Source: Dermatemys mawii (Eukaryota; Chordata; Testudines; Dermatemydidae). From it: a DNA stretch of 64,000 bases. Shown one piece after another: positions 10,606-23,110 of the stretch (the stretch's first letter is position 1; every line of letters starts with the position of its first letter). A program made the translations under genes and the position numbers. The stretch is taken from positions 56,352,785-56,416,784 of the forward strand of contig ML677326.1 of assembly GCA_007922305.1 (NCBI GenBank), given 5' to 3'. The notes beneath the pieces are model-generated. The model did not search any database, was not told where the DNA came from, and saw only the letters and a program-made list of their open reading frames with translations.

Positions 10606-12678
10606 CCAGCTTTCACTGGAGTGAGAGAGCAGAAATAGCCAGTAGCAACTGAGTAAATAGCATATGAAAAAGACTTGTGCACAAATGCATTATGTGTGCA
10701 TACTTTTAGGGCATGATTGGAGTAGCCAGTTTGAAAATTTGATCCCTAGCATTTCTACCTCTCTTTAAAACAGCCACTATGTTTATTCTTAGTATTTTCT
10801 TCTTCATTTTACCGACAGTTCTAGGCACAGAAGTGTTGCTACTGTATGTCTCAAATCTACACGTGGGTCTCAAGGCTTTGGCGAGGAACTGATGCAAAGC
10901 ATTGCAGTTACACTGGAGTTTTCTTTCATACAGCTCTGTGTTCAATGGCCCTCATTTAATCAATAAATAGGTATCCTAACTATTGTTTCTTCAGCTGAAC
11001 AGCAGATCTCTCTTATTAAGTACCGCGCAGAACATAAAAAAAAAATCATCTAGTGAGATAGTTGGTAATAATATGGAATGCAATTTTTTTAAATGGTTCC
11101 AGCTTGCTGCTCTTCAACACTTATCAAAAGAAAGGAAGGGTTAAGGTCTTAAAACACAAATGCAGCTCTTCACCAGTGTGATATTGAATTACAGTTGTGA
11201 TGACAATGATGCTTTCTTTTCAGTACAAAGCACAGAAACTGTGGCACCTCACTGTGCAGTGATAACGCTAGAAAAAAATCAAGGTCTAACCTAAAGAGAA
11301 CAGTCCCAAACAACTTTGTAATAAAATCTTGACTACTGGCAGGTCTGACAGTGCAGAACTGAGCTGCACATCAGGAACAAAAGGGGTCATTTTCCTTAGT
11401 AATTGCCAATACATTTAATCTCCTCCCTGCTACTACCAAGAAAATAACATTTATTGCCAATGCTGATGAGCACTTTGCAACATTCTGTACAATGGATTGC
11501 TGACAAGCTCAGGGGAGCAGATCTGACAAGATTATCCAGAGATCCAGAGTGCACATATTCAGCTGCTGTGGTTTTCCTTAAAAACTTGCTTGTTTTGCCT
11601 TCAATAAATAGATACGGTTACTTCAGTTGCAGTATTTCCAATCCTTCCCTGTGTTTGCCATAGGGAATACCCAGCATACTGCAGATATTAAGAGAAGGCT
11701 ACTGCCTCCTCTAAGGAAATTGGTAAGGTGTTAATGTTGACAGCCATAGGGGTTGTACTGTATGTTAAAATAATGGAATTGCAACATGAAACTGAGGCAT
11801 TTAAACAAGGGTCAGAAATATGCTTAAAGAGGCATTGGGAAGTTATTTGGGCTCCGAATCTGAGGGTTTTTTTGTTTAAGTTTTACAAAACCATTAAAAA
11901 TATAATAGAAATGTATATTTTTAAAAAAACTACTGAAGTAGTATCAACATTACTCTTCGGTATTTACAAACCAGATTTGTATGGGGTGGGGGGAATACCC
12001 TATGCTTAGACATAATTATGATTGCTGTGAGATTCCCCCCATGCACCCAAAACCTTAAAAGCATGGAAATAAGATGTTACGGAGAAAGATTTTTGCATTT
12101 TTTCTCACCTTCACATTGTCAGTGAAGAATACCAGTGCTTCATAAGGGGTTTCATTTACATTTTCAGCAGATACCAAACAGCAATACATACACCAACTTC
12201 ATCAAAATTGTACTGTAACACAAAGTCTTCACAGTAACTTCAGATGTTTTTATATCAATGATATGCACAGATCAGCACATCCATGTCACTCATCCTATTA
12301 TTTTGGAAAGTTATTCTGCCTTATCACTTTTTATGGCTGGGGTGTGTGCAGTCATTCCTCACAGGTGCAGAGTAAGAAGCTAGGAACAAAAGCCAGGGTC
12401 ATAGGTGCAGAGTCAGACGTTCTTCCATCTTTAGGATGTTATATACAATAGATACTAGTCAGAAGCTCTAGTACCACAGATCCTGGGCATACATTGAAGT
12501 AAAGACATGCCCAAAGATTCGATGCACCCCTAACATTTCTCAAGGTATTGCTGCTGTACACGACCCCCATGAAGGGCTGGTCTAAAAGGCATGACTACAC
12601 ACTTACTCCCTGATTTGCCACATTCAGTAATTCACAAGTCTCTCCACTGGTGGTGCAAAAGTGTAGTGTTCTACTGTG
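10606..12678. other. Unannotated stretch
   Basis: No gene or repeat recognised. Open frames of 69-93 codons (11454-12009) are AT-rich, low-complexity and without recognisable domains. Confidence 0.45.
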
Positions 12679-12767
12679 TATTCTTTATATAATAAATAGG
12701 TATATGTAGTATTCTATATATAACAGGTATATGTAGTATTCTTTATATAATAAATAGGTATATGTAG
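12679..12767. repeat. Tandem repeat, three units of 31/27/31 bp
   Basis: Three head-to-tail copies, each running from TATTCT to GGTATATGTAG, occupy 12679-12709, 12710-12736 and 12737-12767. Units one and three appear identical. The middle unit is shortened by a 4-base loss with small changes. A partial fourth start (TATTGTCTGTATATG) follows. Confidence 0.85.
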
Positions 12768-14140
12768 TATTGTCTGTATATGTTCTTGTAAAACACACAC
12801 TTCACCAAATTACATTTCAATTGATTATTTTGCTATTTCTTTCTGGCTTCTTCACAAACTGGAGACACTTTTCATGCAAATAATATATAGACCTTCTGCT
12901 TCTGTTTTTCAATGACTTTGTGAGCCCCTTATTTCAAACTGCTCTGAATGAGTTTCAAGAGGGTACTAAACAGGTTCCCTGTGGCCAATAGATGTGAGAG
13001 TTCCACAACATGTCCACAAATCAGAGTCTTCAGACTCATTTCATAGGTTGCTAGTCAATGCATCACAGAAGTAAAGCACAGACACAGGTTTAACATCCCT
13101 AGAGACTGTTTGACTCTGTGTGCATGAAATATATAAAGTGCTTTGAATGCTTGTGTCAGGTTGTGTTTTTTATTAACTCTGTCATGTGAAGATGTTATTT
13201 GCATGTCAGATAAATCATATTTTCTTCACTTAAGCCTTATGTAATGTAGTCATTAATTTTTTGGAACGGGGGATTGTGGGAGACTACTACAATACCAAAA
13301 GATTAAATCCTCTGACGGATTTCTATTTTGTTAAAAACATGAAGCTCCATCAATAAACTGAATAACACCTATTGTCAGGCTTCTCTCTAACACTACTGTA
13401 CTGAGCAGTTTGGAGCTGTTTTGTTAGCTGATAGAGATTAGTCAACATGAAAGGTCATATACATTTCATTGAAGATAAAGGATACACTGAAACTAGACTA
13501 TGTTGTTTTAACCATCAGCGATGGCAAATACAAGGCTTTTGTCCCTTTAAATTACAGCTTCTTGTGACAATGTATTGAACCATTTAATCTCTTGCAGTAT
13601 CTACTTTATTCCAGTTTCCTCTTGGGGTACGCTGGCATAACACTGACATTTCAGTCTAAATCTAGAGCTGATTCTTGAGCTGTGAACTCTGTGCATTTTT
13701 ACAGATAGCATGCCACAGCCTGAATTGTCCCCTCTTGGCAAACAAGGATTTTTTTTAGCCACATTCATTTACAACATGTGGGTCAAGCTTATAAAATGCA
13801 AACCTTAAACTGGCAGTCTGCAGCAACTGTGCACAGCACAGTAATAACAGGAAAGCATGTACAGCAGTTTAGCAGTTGGAAATGAGGAAATCCAGTAAAA
13901 TGTGATAATCTGCTCGCTGCAGACCTTCAGCAATTATTCTTCTGATCACTTGTGGTCTACAGAATGCAATGAAGAACCACCCATCTATTGTATATAACAT
14001 CCTAAAGATGGAAGAACATTTGACCTGACCTGATTTATTCTCTGTGCCCTTTGGATTACATTATGGCCAGTGATGGAGTACAAAAGGACAGACTCAATCT
14101 TCGTAACATGACACATCCTGTTAGAGATATTGCTTAGGGA
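12768..14140. other. Unannotated stretch
   Basis: No gene recognised. The AT-rich section around 13140-13480 lacks repeat words and could be old unique sequence. Confidence 0.4.
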
Positions 14141-14206
14141 TTTTGGTTTAAGCTTATTGGTGAAAAGCCATGGTGGTTTTGGTTTAAGCTTATTGGTGAA
14201 AAGCCA
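14141..14206 (+). repeat. Perfect 30-bp direct duplication
   Basis: The 30 bases at 14141-14170 (starting TTTTGGTTTAAGC, ending GAAAAGCCA) recur exactly at 14177-14206, with a 6-base spacer (TGGTGG). Perfect identity suggests a recent slippage or duplication event. Confidence 0.9.
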
Positions 14207-15590
14207 CCTTTAAAAAAGTCTTTGAAGCCATTCTGCCCCTTGCTTTTTGGCTCTAAGAGGACGAAAAGAGGCGTGTAGACAAAATGCCCCAATTGCTTTT
14301 CAGTTCAAATGCTGCAGGACTGGATATTGGACTGTCTGAAAGAAGGATCAGTTTGAGGACTAGGTTGAAAGGAAAGACGCTATACTTAGTATCATCCCTT
14401 GGCAAACAGTTCCAGCATAAATTCCTATTCTATACCTAAGTTCCACAGCCACCTTCCTTGAGAGACTAATAGATGGCAGGTACAAGTGGGAAGTCAAGGA
14501 CAATATTTCCGAAAGCCCCGTGCTGCCAGGATTCTTGAAGAACAGGATATGAGTGTAGATACCTGGAATACTACAAGATTTCCCTATGGATCTCGACTCA
14601 TCCCTGTGATTCAATGACTATGTCCCTCCCTACTGCAGTCCTGTAAATTTCTGCTCTGTAGGAAAAGGATGAGTCAGGAACCTCATGCAGTTTCCCATAG
14701 TGAAAGTATATTTGTGTTTATACCATTCTTTACATTCTGGGGGGGGGGGGTCTGCAAAAGCATAGTTTCACCCTTGTTTTGTTTATTTTTTCATCCTCTT
14801 CTCCCCGAAGTGCCTAAAGACTTGGAATACCGTGTAGCACGAATGCAAGGGTTCAATAAATAGATTATCTGGCTTCAGGAGGAAGCCCAGGAAGAGCTAG
14901 AAGCAAACAGCCTTATAAAATTAATCATTAAACCCATTTTACTAAGTCCCACCACACTATTGGTGACACCTAAACTGTCACCCAGTTTCTCAGTGAAACT
15001 AGTCATTCCATTTTCCAGTTAAGCATCCCTTGAAAGTGTTCTGGCGGGGAATACCGACTGCATATAGAACTACAATCCATGATAACTTCCTTTTAATTAA
15101 TATGTAGAACATATACACAAAAGTTTTGTGTGTACTTGTAATAGAGGCATTAGGATGCTTTTTTTGGTGAACCCCTCAATATTTTGATATTAAAACCTTT
15201 TTCAGTTACGATGAGGAGGAAAACAGCATGTGCATTTTCAGTACAACCAGCAGCGGATGTCATTAATTAGAGAATAGCAAAAGCAACTGGTGCATCACCC
15301 CTTGATGAACTTCACCTACTAAATCTATTAGGTAAGGCTCTCGGTGCTATAAAACCCCCTTAAAATTATTCACTCACATCAATAATTATTAAGAATAATA
15401 GTAACAATTTGCTATACTACTTTCTTCAAAAAAACACCTGCAACAGCCAAATGTGTGTGCATCAAATATTCTCTTTGCTGCAACAGCAATCTCAGAAAGG
15501 CTAACCCTTTAACGAACTCAGAGGCATACACATATGTAGTTAGTGCAGATATAAACTTATGCACACAACCCACCAGCTAGGCAGGGCTCA
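14207..15590. other. Unannotated stretch with a 12-G run
   Basis: No gene or repeat family recognised. A homopolymer of 12 Gs sits at 14739-14750. Confidence 0.45.
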
Positions 15591-15668
15591 CTCCTGCAAG
15601 GTCTGAGCGTCACCAGTGCTCATGGACTAATAGGCATTGGGGCCACACAGAACCTTGCAGGATCAGGA
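15591..15668. repeat. Short palindromic MITE-like repeat
   Basis: TCCTGCAAGGTCT at the left is mirrored by AACCTTGCAGGA at the right. Same CCTGCAAG vocabulary as 5035-5195. Confidence 0.5.
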
Positions 15669-15848
15669 TCTCACAAGGCTGGCACTCTGGAAAATGGCAG
15701 TGTATTAAAGGTCTTCAAGTTTAATGTGTAGCCACAATAAAAAAGCCTAGGACCTCAACACACTGCTGCTCAGGTAAATCATTTCAGATGAAATTCTTAA
15801 CAGTAGCAAAACATCCCCAACCAAGCATGCTCACGTAATGTCATCCAA

Positions 15849-15961
15849 ATCCTGCAAAACTCTCAGCATTCCTGCTGAAGCATTAAGCATCCTCCACTGA
15901 TTTCAGTGGGAGCAGAGGTCACATAGCACTTCTTAGCAGTGCTCAGCAACCTGCAGAATTG
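15849..15961. repeat. Short palindromic MITE-like repeat
   Basis: Left AATCCTGCAAAACTCTCAGC and right GTGCTCAGCAACCTGCAGA are imperfect mirrors around CTGATTTCAGTGGGAGC. It belongs to the small palindromic families that carry a TTCAGTGGGA centre. Confidence 0.5.
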
Positions 15962-17405
15962 AGCCCTCTCAGGGTACAAACGAGCTAAGAATTGCATTTT
16001 AGTTTTACACCAATTGAGGAACATAGTCTATGTGGTACTATCAGTCTTGTATTAGTGTGTACTACTGGGACTCTTTAATTTACCTTGATGTTACCAAGGA
16101 CTTGGTCCAATCGTTACACCTTTTCAGTAGTGAAAACATGAGTTGATTTTAGTCCTAACCGAAAGATGGGGCTTTCATGTCACCAGGGAACTCATTATAA
16201 GGACAAACTTCCTGCAGGTAACGTTACTGCTTTAATTAGACACAAAAGCAGCATACAGAGGAAAAAATAAGTTGGCAAGTAAGCTGATGACATTGAACTT
16301 TTCTTATAAAAACATATTAATAACCTCAATTACTGATCACTGAGGCATCATAGGTGTGACAGCTAAGAGAGCATCATGGCAAACCATGAATGTGTGCCTC
16401 AGCACTCCTGCTTTTCCGACAGCGAGGGGCAGTCTGAGCAGGAATAGTATCCACTGGCTCAAGGCTGTAATTTCGCTAAGACTGAAAGATTTATGTGATA
16501 TTTTTCTCCTCCAAAACTTAAACAAAACATTTCTCTGTGACGAAATAATAGTAGTAAATATCAGAGCCAATTTGGAAGGCTTCAAGGTCCAAAAAAGTGA
16601 TGAATTCCCTCTAGTGCAGCTAGTTTTCTGCCTGCTTGTTCATGATTAATTCTACAATGTTTTATATATTTATACTCTTCCTCTCCCGAAATCCTATAAT
16701 TCATCATTTGGACACTCAAATATTCATTAAAATTCATAAAGAATTAGAAACAGACATGAATCCATCTCACCAGGGAAGAGACACATTCAGTGCTCAAATT
16801 AAGTGTCCTTTCCCTTCCCCCTTCCACAGACTATAACTGGGCCTACAGCTTCTTCAGCCAAGCCTGAAAATGTTAGCAAACATTTATCTTGTCATGCTAC
16901 ACACAATGGAATTCTCCGCTCGCTCTCCTATTCATCTTTCACCTTATGAATATCGGTACTCCTAACAAAATAACTATTAATGGTCTGGTTCTCAAAACTT
17001 CTCTCACAAGTAGTCCCTGAGTAAGTACTACTCAGCATGCAATGGATCCAGATCCAGATCCAGGGCATGACTGATTTGGACTACATGGCAACACAGGCAT
17101 ACATGGGAGTAAGAATGCTTCTTACAACTCTGCACAGGCTATCTGGATCTTAGGTCCAGTCACATAGGAACAATCAGATGCCATGTGCCTATTGCTCCCA
17201 CACTCACTGGAATAGTTGGGTAGGGAGGGAGTCCAGTCTTGGCTTCTCCTCACAAATACTCCAGCCAGAGGACCTGAACTGGTGTTTGGGGATGTCATAA
17301 TTTATCGCTGCTATATACCAGCAGCAAATCACTACCCCTTTTCCCTCAGAGTAAGGGGTTAGGAGACAAGGACTGTGCACCAGAGGAATCCCAGAAGCAC
17401 AATGC
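15962..17405. other. Unannotated stretch
   Basis: No supported gene. Frames at 16337-16836 overlap on both strands without recognisable domains. A short GATCCA triplication lies near 17045-17063. Confidence 0.45.
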
Positions 17406-17413
17406 CTCTAGCT

Positions 17414-18124
17414 CAGTAATTCCCAAACTGAGGTTCATGAAATGTTACAGGTGGTTCTTGGGGAAAAATTCCCTAATGGCGGCCAGAGCTCTCCCTAGGG
17501 ACCCCAGCAGCATGGAGCCAGCAGCCTAGAGCCCCTGGACTTCCAAGGACTAACAGATCAAAGCAAGTGTATCTATCTCAGTGAGAAGATTTAATCTTCA
17601 AGACTTCTTATAAGAAATGAAAAGGGAAGTGGATATCTTTTGCTTTTTTAAAAATTAAATAGGCTGCTAGTATTGTTATTAAAATTATTATGAAGAACAA
17701 GTTTAAGCTTTGTTGCAATGTGCGTTATTTGCCTGGACTGCTCAAGACCTGAATTCTTGTGTAGAAGGAACTCTGAGTTAGCTTCTTAAATACCTTCATG
17801 TGGTTTCACATCCGATACTCCTTGATGAAACACAGGAGTCTTGTCTTATAAGAGGCTTGCTCAAAGTGATACAAGCGACGAAAGTGAGATTTTGTTGCCG
17901 TTTTCATAATATAATAAAAATACTGTAATGATAAATAAATCATAAATAGGGTGTAATAAGCATATCATAAAAACAAATTTTATATTTCCAAAATCACTGC
18001 TTTTATAATTTATACTCAGGTAAGAGAGAAAATCCCCAGAAATATTCATTTTTAGGAGGGGGTTCATGAGAATTAACATTATAGTGAAAGGGGCTCACAA
18101 GTTGTTAAAGTTTGGAAACCCCTG
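17414..18124. mobile_element. hAT-type transposon relic, 711 bp
   Basis: The left end CAGTAATTCCCAAACTGAGG is mirrored by the right end GTTTGGAAACCCCTG. A second mirrored word, GGTTCATGA, lies near both ends (from about 17433 and about 18061). Flanks CTCTAGCT (17406-17413) and CTCTAGCA (18125-18132) match at 7 of 8 bases. The interior is AT-rich with no recognisable transposase, so this is a non-autonomous or deleted copy. Confidence 0.83.
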
Positions 18125-18454
18125 CTCTAGCATCTACTCCTGAGCTGGTGCAGTTTACACAGCACTCTTTGCTCTGCGCCTAACAGCATAATGGAGCACT
18201 AAGCATTTATCGAAGAATAGAAAACAAAATTGTACTTCAATAAAATTTTTATATCATTCTTATATTGTGAAAGACTAACAATTCTTATTTATCTGGAATG
18301 TTAAATATGTCATGAAACTGAAATATTGTTCAACTGTAAAGCAACATGTTCTATGCTGTTTTGTGTTACATCTGCATATGCCACTTGACTGAGCCTGTAG
18401 CATGCTCTGCTTCAAACCAGCACCCTGGAACCCCTGTATTCACCGCTCTTCTAT

Positions 18455-18960
18455 GATTATGATATGTTTTGTACAAAATATGCCTTGTGAGGTATCATTT
18501 TTAAAGTCTTTATCTGTTGAACATGAATATCCTGTTGGCTTGCATATGCTGTCATTGAATGTGAAGTTATGAAGATTTGCTATGTGTGTGTTACTGACAT
18601 ATGCTGTGAGGTTGGGAGCACCCATAATCAGCCATTCAGGTACAACAGTGGAGTAACCAGATATGCCGATGGCCCATTAAAGGGAATCCACTTTCCCCGC
18701 AGCCATCCCAGAAAACTTCTCAAAGAGAGCACCTAAAGAATGAAGGCTGCTTGACCAATGCAGGCAGACCACACAGAACAAGGATCGATCTTTCCAGCCA
18801 GTGGGAAGAAACTATCACTTGGCACCTCCCCGCTTCAAAAAATCCACTTGCGTTCTGAATTGTTCTTCCACATTTCCTGAGCCTCATTTGTGGTATTTCA
18901 AGGCAGAAGCACTGTAAGTGATATTTTCTTTCTTTCACTGATAACATATTCTGTGGTGCC
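18455..18960 (+). mobile_element. LTR-like retroelement sequence (probable)
   Basis: The block starts around ATGATATGTTTTGTACAAAA and contains GCCTTGTGAGGTATCATT, then a GAAGTTATGAAGATTTGCT word, GTGAGGTTGGGAGCACCC and a TGGCCCATTAAAGG segment. I recognise this order from dispersed LTR-type repeats of turtles. It partly resembles the block at 63373-64000 (TAGGTATCATTAC, GGGCCATTAA). No internal coding region is present. End points are approximate and no target duplication was found. Confidence 0.5.
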
Positions 18961-21111
18961 CATCAGCGTAGTGCTGTACTCATTTTGAAAAGTCCATCAG
19001 GTCCCTTAACTCAGAGGAATAGGATCCTTAACCCCTCTTTCTCAAGAATAAATTTCAGGAAGAATAAGCCAGCTCATGCTTCCCAGTATGCACAGACATG
19101 ATCATGTCACACTTTTCACTGAATTCTGACCACGACTTAAGCATTACTGAGGTGTTTCTGTGACCCTTTCTGATACAAATGGGGGCTCATTAAACTGTGT
19201 GTTACTTCTGGTGATGCTTTTGAAGTAAAGCAGTGTTCCAAAACTTTGACATTTAACTGATACTCAACTGATTTTTAAGGTAGGTCAGTCAAACGTTTAG
19301 ACCTAATATTCTTTAGTGTTTCTTTAAGACAGTTTCTAAAGGAATCATACCAGCTACTGTATATTGTGTAAATCAGTAGCAAAACTTCTTAAATTATTAA
19401 GAGGACTTTTTAAAGTGTTTCTGTTACGATGGATTACAACAGACAGCTCTATCAGTTGTTATAGTCTCTTGGTTTGAAGTTTTTTAAACATTGAAGTTGA
19501 AAAAAGTACAAATTTCAGTTCTGGAACTTTTTAAAAATTCACTTGAAGTATATTGTATGAAAAATAAAATGGTCTCAGACCAAGAATTTTTTTAAAATAC
19601 ATTTCAATCAAGAACAAATTGCTATGACTGAATTATATTATAAGCCCTGGAATATAAAGCATTTATACTGAAAATGTTGACAGACCCTTAGCACAAATCT
19701 ATGGTATTGAACTACAATAGCTTCACTCATTCCTTTCAAACAGAACCCAGAATGCATTGACTACCAGCCACTCCTCCTCCTCGTATAAACCCTCAAATGT
19801 AGTGTTCCTCGGGATTCTATTCTGCCCACTTTCGCCATTTCTTGGCAAGGGTATGAGAGGATACTCTGATAAATTATATATCCATTTCAGCAAATGTGGC
19901 TATACTCACCAGATGCCTAAATGAGATCAGCTAGCATGAAAAACACCTGGCTCAGACAGAACTTGGTGATGTTAGAGCAAAATAAGATATATTTCAAGAA
20001 GCTATCCAAGATATTGATCTTGCATTGAGGACATAATATTTCAAAGTATTATGAAGTCTCTGGATTTTGCTAGATCCATAATTAAGCCTGCTTGAGTTCC
20101 TAGTCTCCATCTGGATCTCTGTATGTTCCAAATATGTAATGGCTGAATAGTCACTCTGCACGCTCTACTATGCCAACTGTCCTCAGGATTGATCAGGCTG
20201 TTGCACAGTTCATGTCTATGGCCATAAGCGTCTGTACAGAATTTAGGATTTGGTCCAAGCGCAATTTTGTTATGATGTTATTTCCTTCATCTTCCTCATT
20301 CCTATGCTAAACTGATAGTAAACATGCACCTTCCAATATCTCTGCTGGGGATCTGAAAGTATCTTAAACCGAAGATATCATTTATAAGAAGTGGCTTACC
20401 TTTTGGACATATTAACCTTAACAGTGCCCCTTTAAAGGAAAGCAGTTCAGAATTAGAACATGCACACCAAAATAAAGACCAGTTCGTATCAGATTAAAAT
20501 TATAGTCACTGTGGATAGTCTATAATGATGGTGAAGTTTATAAACAAAGATTATGTGCCTGAGACATTCCTACCTTTAGATAAAAGAGGACTTTTCTAAA
20601 TCCATTCACCTTTGTTTCATAAGCAACATGTACTGTGTGCACACATAAATCATGGCAGTACCCTGGATTTATTTATTATATTCTCATTTAGCACCATAGC
20701 TTTAATTTTTAACTTATGTTAAGTAGCATGGCACCCGAGTTCTTTGCTTGTAATTAATACTTCACAGTTGATTTTGCCACACAAAATATATTTTCTTTAA
20801 ATTTAAGGTAGTCTCCTTTTTTCATCATGTCTTGCTCATCATCAGCAGTAGTTATTCATTCAGCTCAGATGGCTGTCTAGCAAGATAATGAATTAGATAA
20901 AATGTTGGTATTTTCAAATGACTTTCCTCCATAAATGATATGTCATAGGAACATACCACAGTGCAGTGTTGAAAATATTTTTTCATACATCTTATCTCCT
21001 CATTTCTTTTAGATTTTCGTGTCACTGCTTGACAGTTTCATAAACTACATTTGGATTAGCAGCTCACCTGGATCTCTCACCAGCAACTAACAATTGATTT
21101 GCCCCTGCTAT
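18961..21111. other. Unannotated stretch
   Basis: No gene or clear repeat recognised. 20560-20960 is AT-rich with several homeodomain-type words (TAATTA, ATTTATT) and no repeat vocabulary. It might be old conserved non-coding DNA, but that is not shown. Confidence 0.4.
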
Positions 21112-21179
21112 GAGGTGCTGAGTGCCCTCAGCTCTGAGTTAACTTCACCAGACGTTGAGTGCGCTCAGCACTTTGCAAG
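21112..21179. repeat. Short palindromic repeat
   Basis: GAGGTGCTGAGTGCCCTCAG is mirrored by GTTGAGTGCGCTCAGCACTT. Non-coding fold-back of about 68 bp, related in vocabulary to 24239-24292. Confidence 0.55.
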
Positions 21180-21278
21180 ACCACAGCCTAGCAGATTAGC
21201 AAACAGAACATGCTATTTAATAGAACAGTCTCACTGCCCTGCAGCATCCTAAACATCCCTCCCCAAAACACTTTCTTA

Positions 21279-21537
21279 GGCCATGGCTACACTGTGCCGC
21301 AGTGAACTCTCTAATGTAACCACTCTACACTGACAGGAGAGAGCTCTCTGGTCAACTTAACTAACTCCTGCCCCCATGAGCAGCAGTAGATATGTCCGCA
21401 GGAGAAGCTCTCCACCAACTTAGCGCTGTCCACGCCGGTGTAACTTATGTCACTTGGGTGGGGAGGTAATTTAGTTACACACACCCACCCAGAGCAATGT
21501 AAGTTATGCTGACATTAGCTGTAGTGTGGACATCGCC
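21279..21537. mobile_element. Harbinger-like MITE with TTA duplication
   Basis: The left end GGCCATGGCTACAC is mirrored by GTGTGGACATCGCC on the right, about 11 of 14 pairs. TTA flanks both sides (21276-21278 and 21538-21540). The interior has AGCTCTC and TAAGTTATG words common to this family. About 259 bp, no coding region. The TTA duplication and short TIRs fit PIF/Harbinger MITEs. Confidence 0.78.
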
Positions 21538-21540
21538 TTA

Positions 21541-23048
21541 GAAGATTTAAACCACACAGATACCTGCTAAATAATTAAACTGTCTGGCCTGTCGCTGAAT
21601 ACAAAGGTTATGTGAAGGGTATGTTTAAATGTGGTTGGTTAACACTTTTCATCTTCAGAAGTAGTTGAATTTAATGCCCTCTAACACAGTACAATGAGTT
21701 TCCAGCTGTTTTGCTAAGCCAGCCTGGAACTTTCCATCAGTGAATGGGGTTTATTCACAATGAAAGTTTCCATTTTTGCATTAATTGTTTGTGTCTGTTT
21801 GGTTTAATTCAGTGACGGCAAGGCTCAGCAATAAGCTGGAGAGGAGGAAGATGGTACTTTATAGCAGACATTTGTTTTTATACTAGTGTTTTAAATAGCC
21901 ATAAATCACAAAAATATCAAACACCAAATTGATTAATTAGCATTGAGGAAACTTTCCTTAGCCTAAGGGAAATTAACTGTTAGAGCATGTCATCTATGAC
22001 AGAAAGAGAGAGAGGGAGTATGGAAAACAAAAAGGGATAACGTTAATGGGAATATTGGAAGAGAAAGCAGATTTATTGTGGCTCTGTTTTAGATCTACCA
22101 GTCACCCTTAATACAAAGATGTAATGACCCTCAATCTAAAGAACACTGACTTTTTGTAATTAGAGGCCTTGACGTGACATGAGCCAAACCTTCTTGTGTA
22201 TGGACTTAGAAGATGACTGTGGGTTATGCTATGTTCAGTCACCACAACCATAAGTTGAAAACAAAAACTACGGAGTCAGGAGGATGCAGCCTTGGCGTAG
22301 GCAGACAGCATTACTAACAGGGATAGATACATTCACAGATTCATGAGAATGGAGAGAAAATGGACAAGCTAGCCTTGAGTTTTTGCAGCTTCTTCCGGAT
22401 GATAAAAAGTATAAGGTTTTGCTGTTGCAAATGTATTCCACTAACGAAGCATAAAGATACATTGACCATGAGAAGTTTTTACTGACTTTGAAAAACACAA
22501 AAACTAATGAGAAGGTAGTTTGAGGCATGTGAATCTTTGTATAGTGAAAATGATTGGTTAGTGTTTTTGCATAGCTATGCTTTGAGTAAAATAATGGGCT
22601 AGCGTATAGATAACATAAATCCTTATTTTAATTATATAATGAGGTTCAAGAAACAAGCTCTAGGAACTTAACTCTCGGCTACTGTTCAAAACCAAAGCTA
22701 TTAGGATTTTTAACCCCTGCACAACTATACTATATGGATGCCAGAGGCCCGGACAAGATTGGATCCTGACTGACCAGTAGGAGGCATCCATCTGCTTTAT
22801 TGGGAGTAGTGAACATTAGATGCTTGGTGCATGTATTATGTTGATTGATGGTTAATTGCTAATAAATGCATGTACATGTGTAAGAATATTTACTGTGTGA
22901 AAATGGCTCCTTTACTGGCACAAAGTCTGGGTAACCCATAGAGGGCCATTCGGGAAGGGGATGGGACTCCCAAATTGTGTGGGTAACAATTTGGGCTTGT
23001 AATATGTACAGGGAAATTTGCCAAAAATTTAACATACTCTGACACTGT
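21541..23048. other. Unannotated stretch
   Basis: No supported gene. A 15-base CAAATTGATTAATTA word in repeat-free sequence (about 21925-21940) is a plausible homeodomain site, without further evidence. Confidence 0.4.
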
Positions 23049-23110
23049 ATTAGGGCCTGATCCAAAGGCCAATGAAATCAATAGGAGACCTTCCAATAAC
23101 TTTTGAGGAT
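23049..23110 (+). repeat. Half of a short palindromic repeat
   Basis: GGGCCTGATCCAAAGGCCAA followed by TGAAATCAATAGGAGACC. The GGGCCTGATCC start recurs at about 57849, where it precedes AAAATCAATGGGG. Here only one arm is clear. Confidence 0.4.

Noticed and set aside
12679..12767. Possible CRISPR-like array
   Set aside because: Only three contiguous AT-rich units without unique spacers, in vertebrate DNA. A simple tandem repeat.
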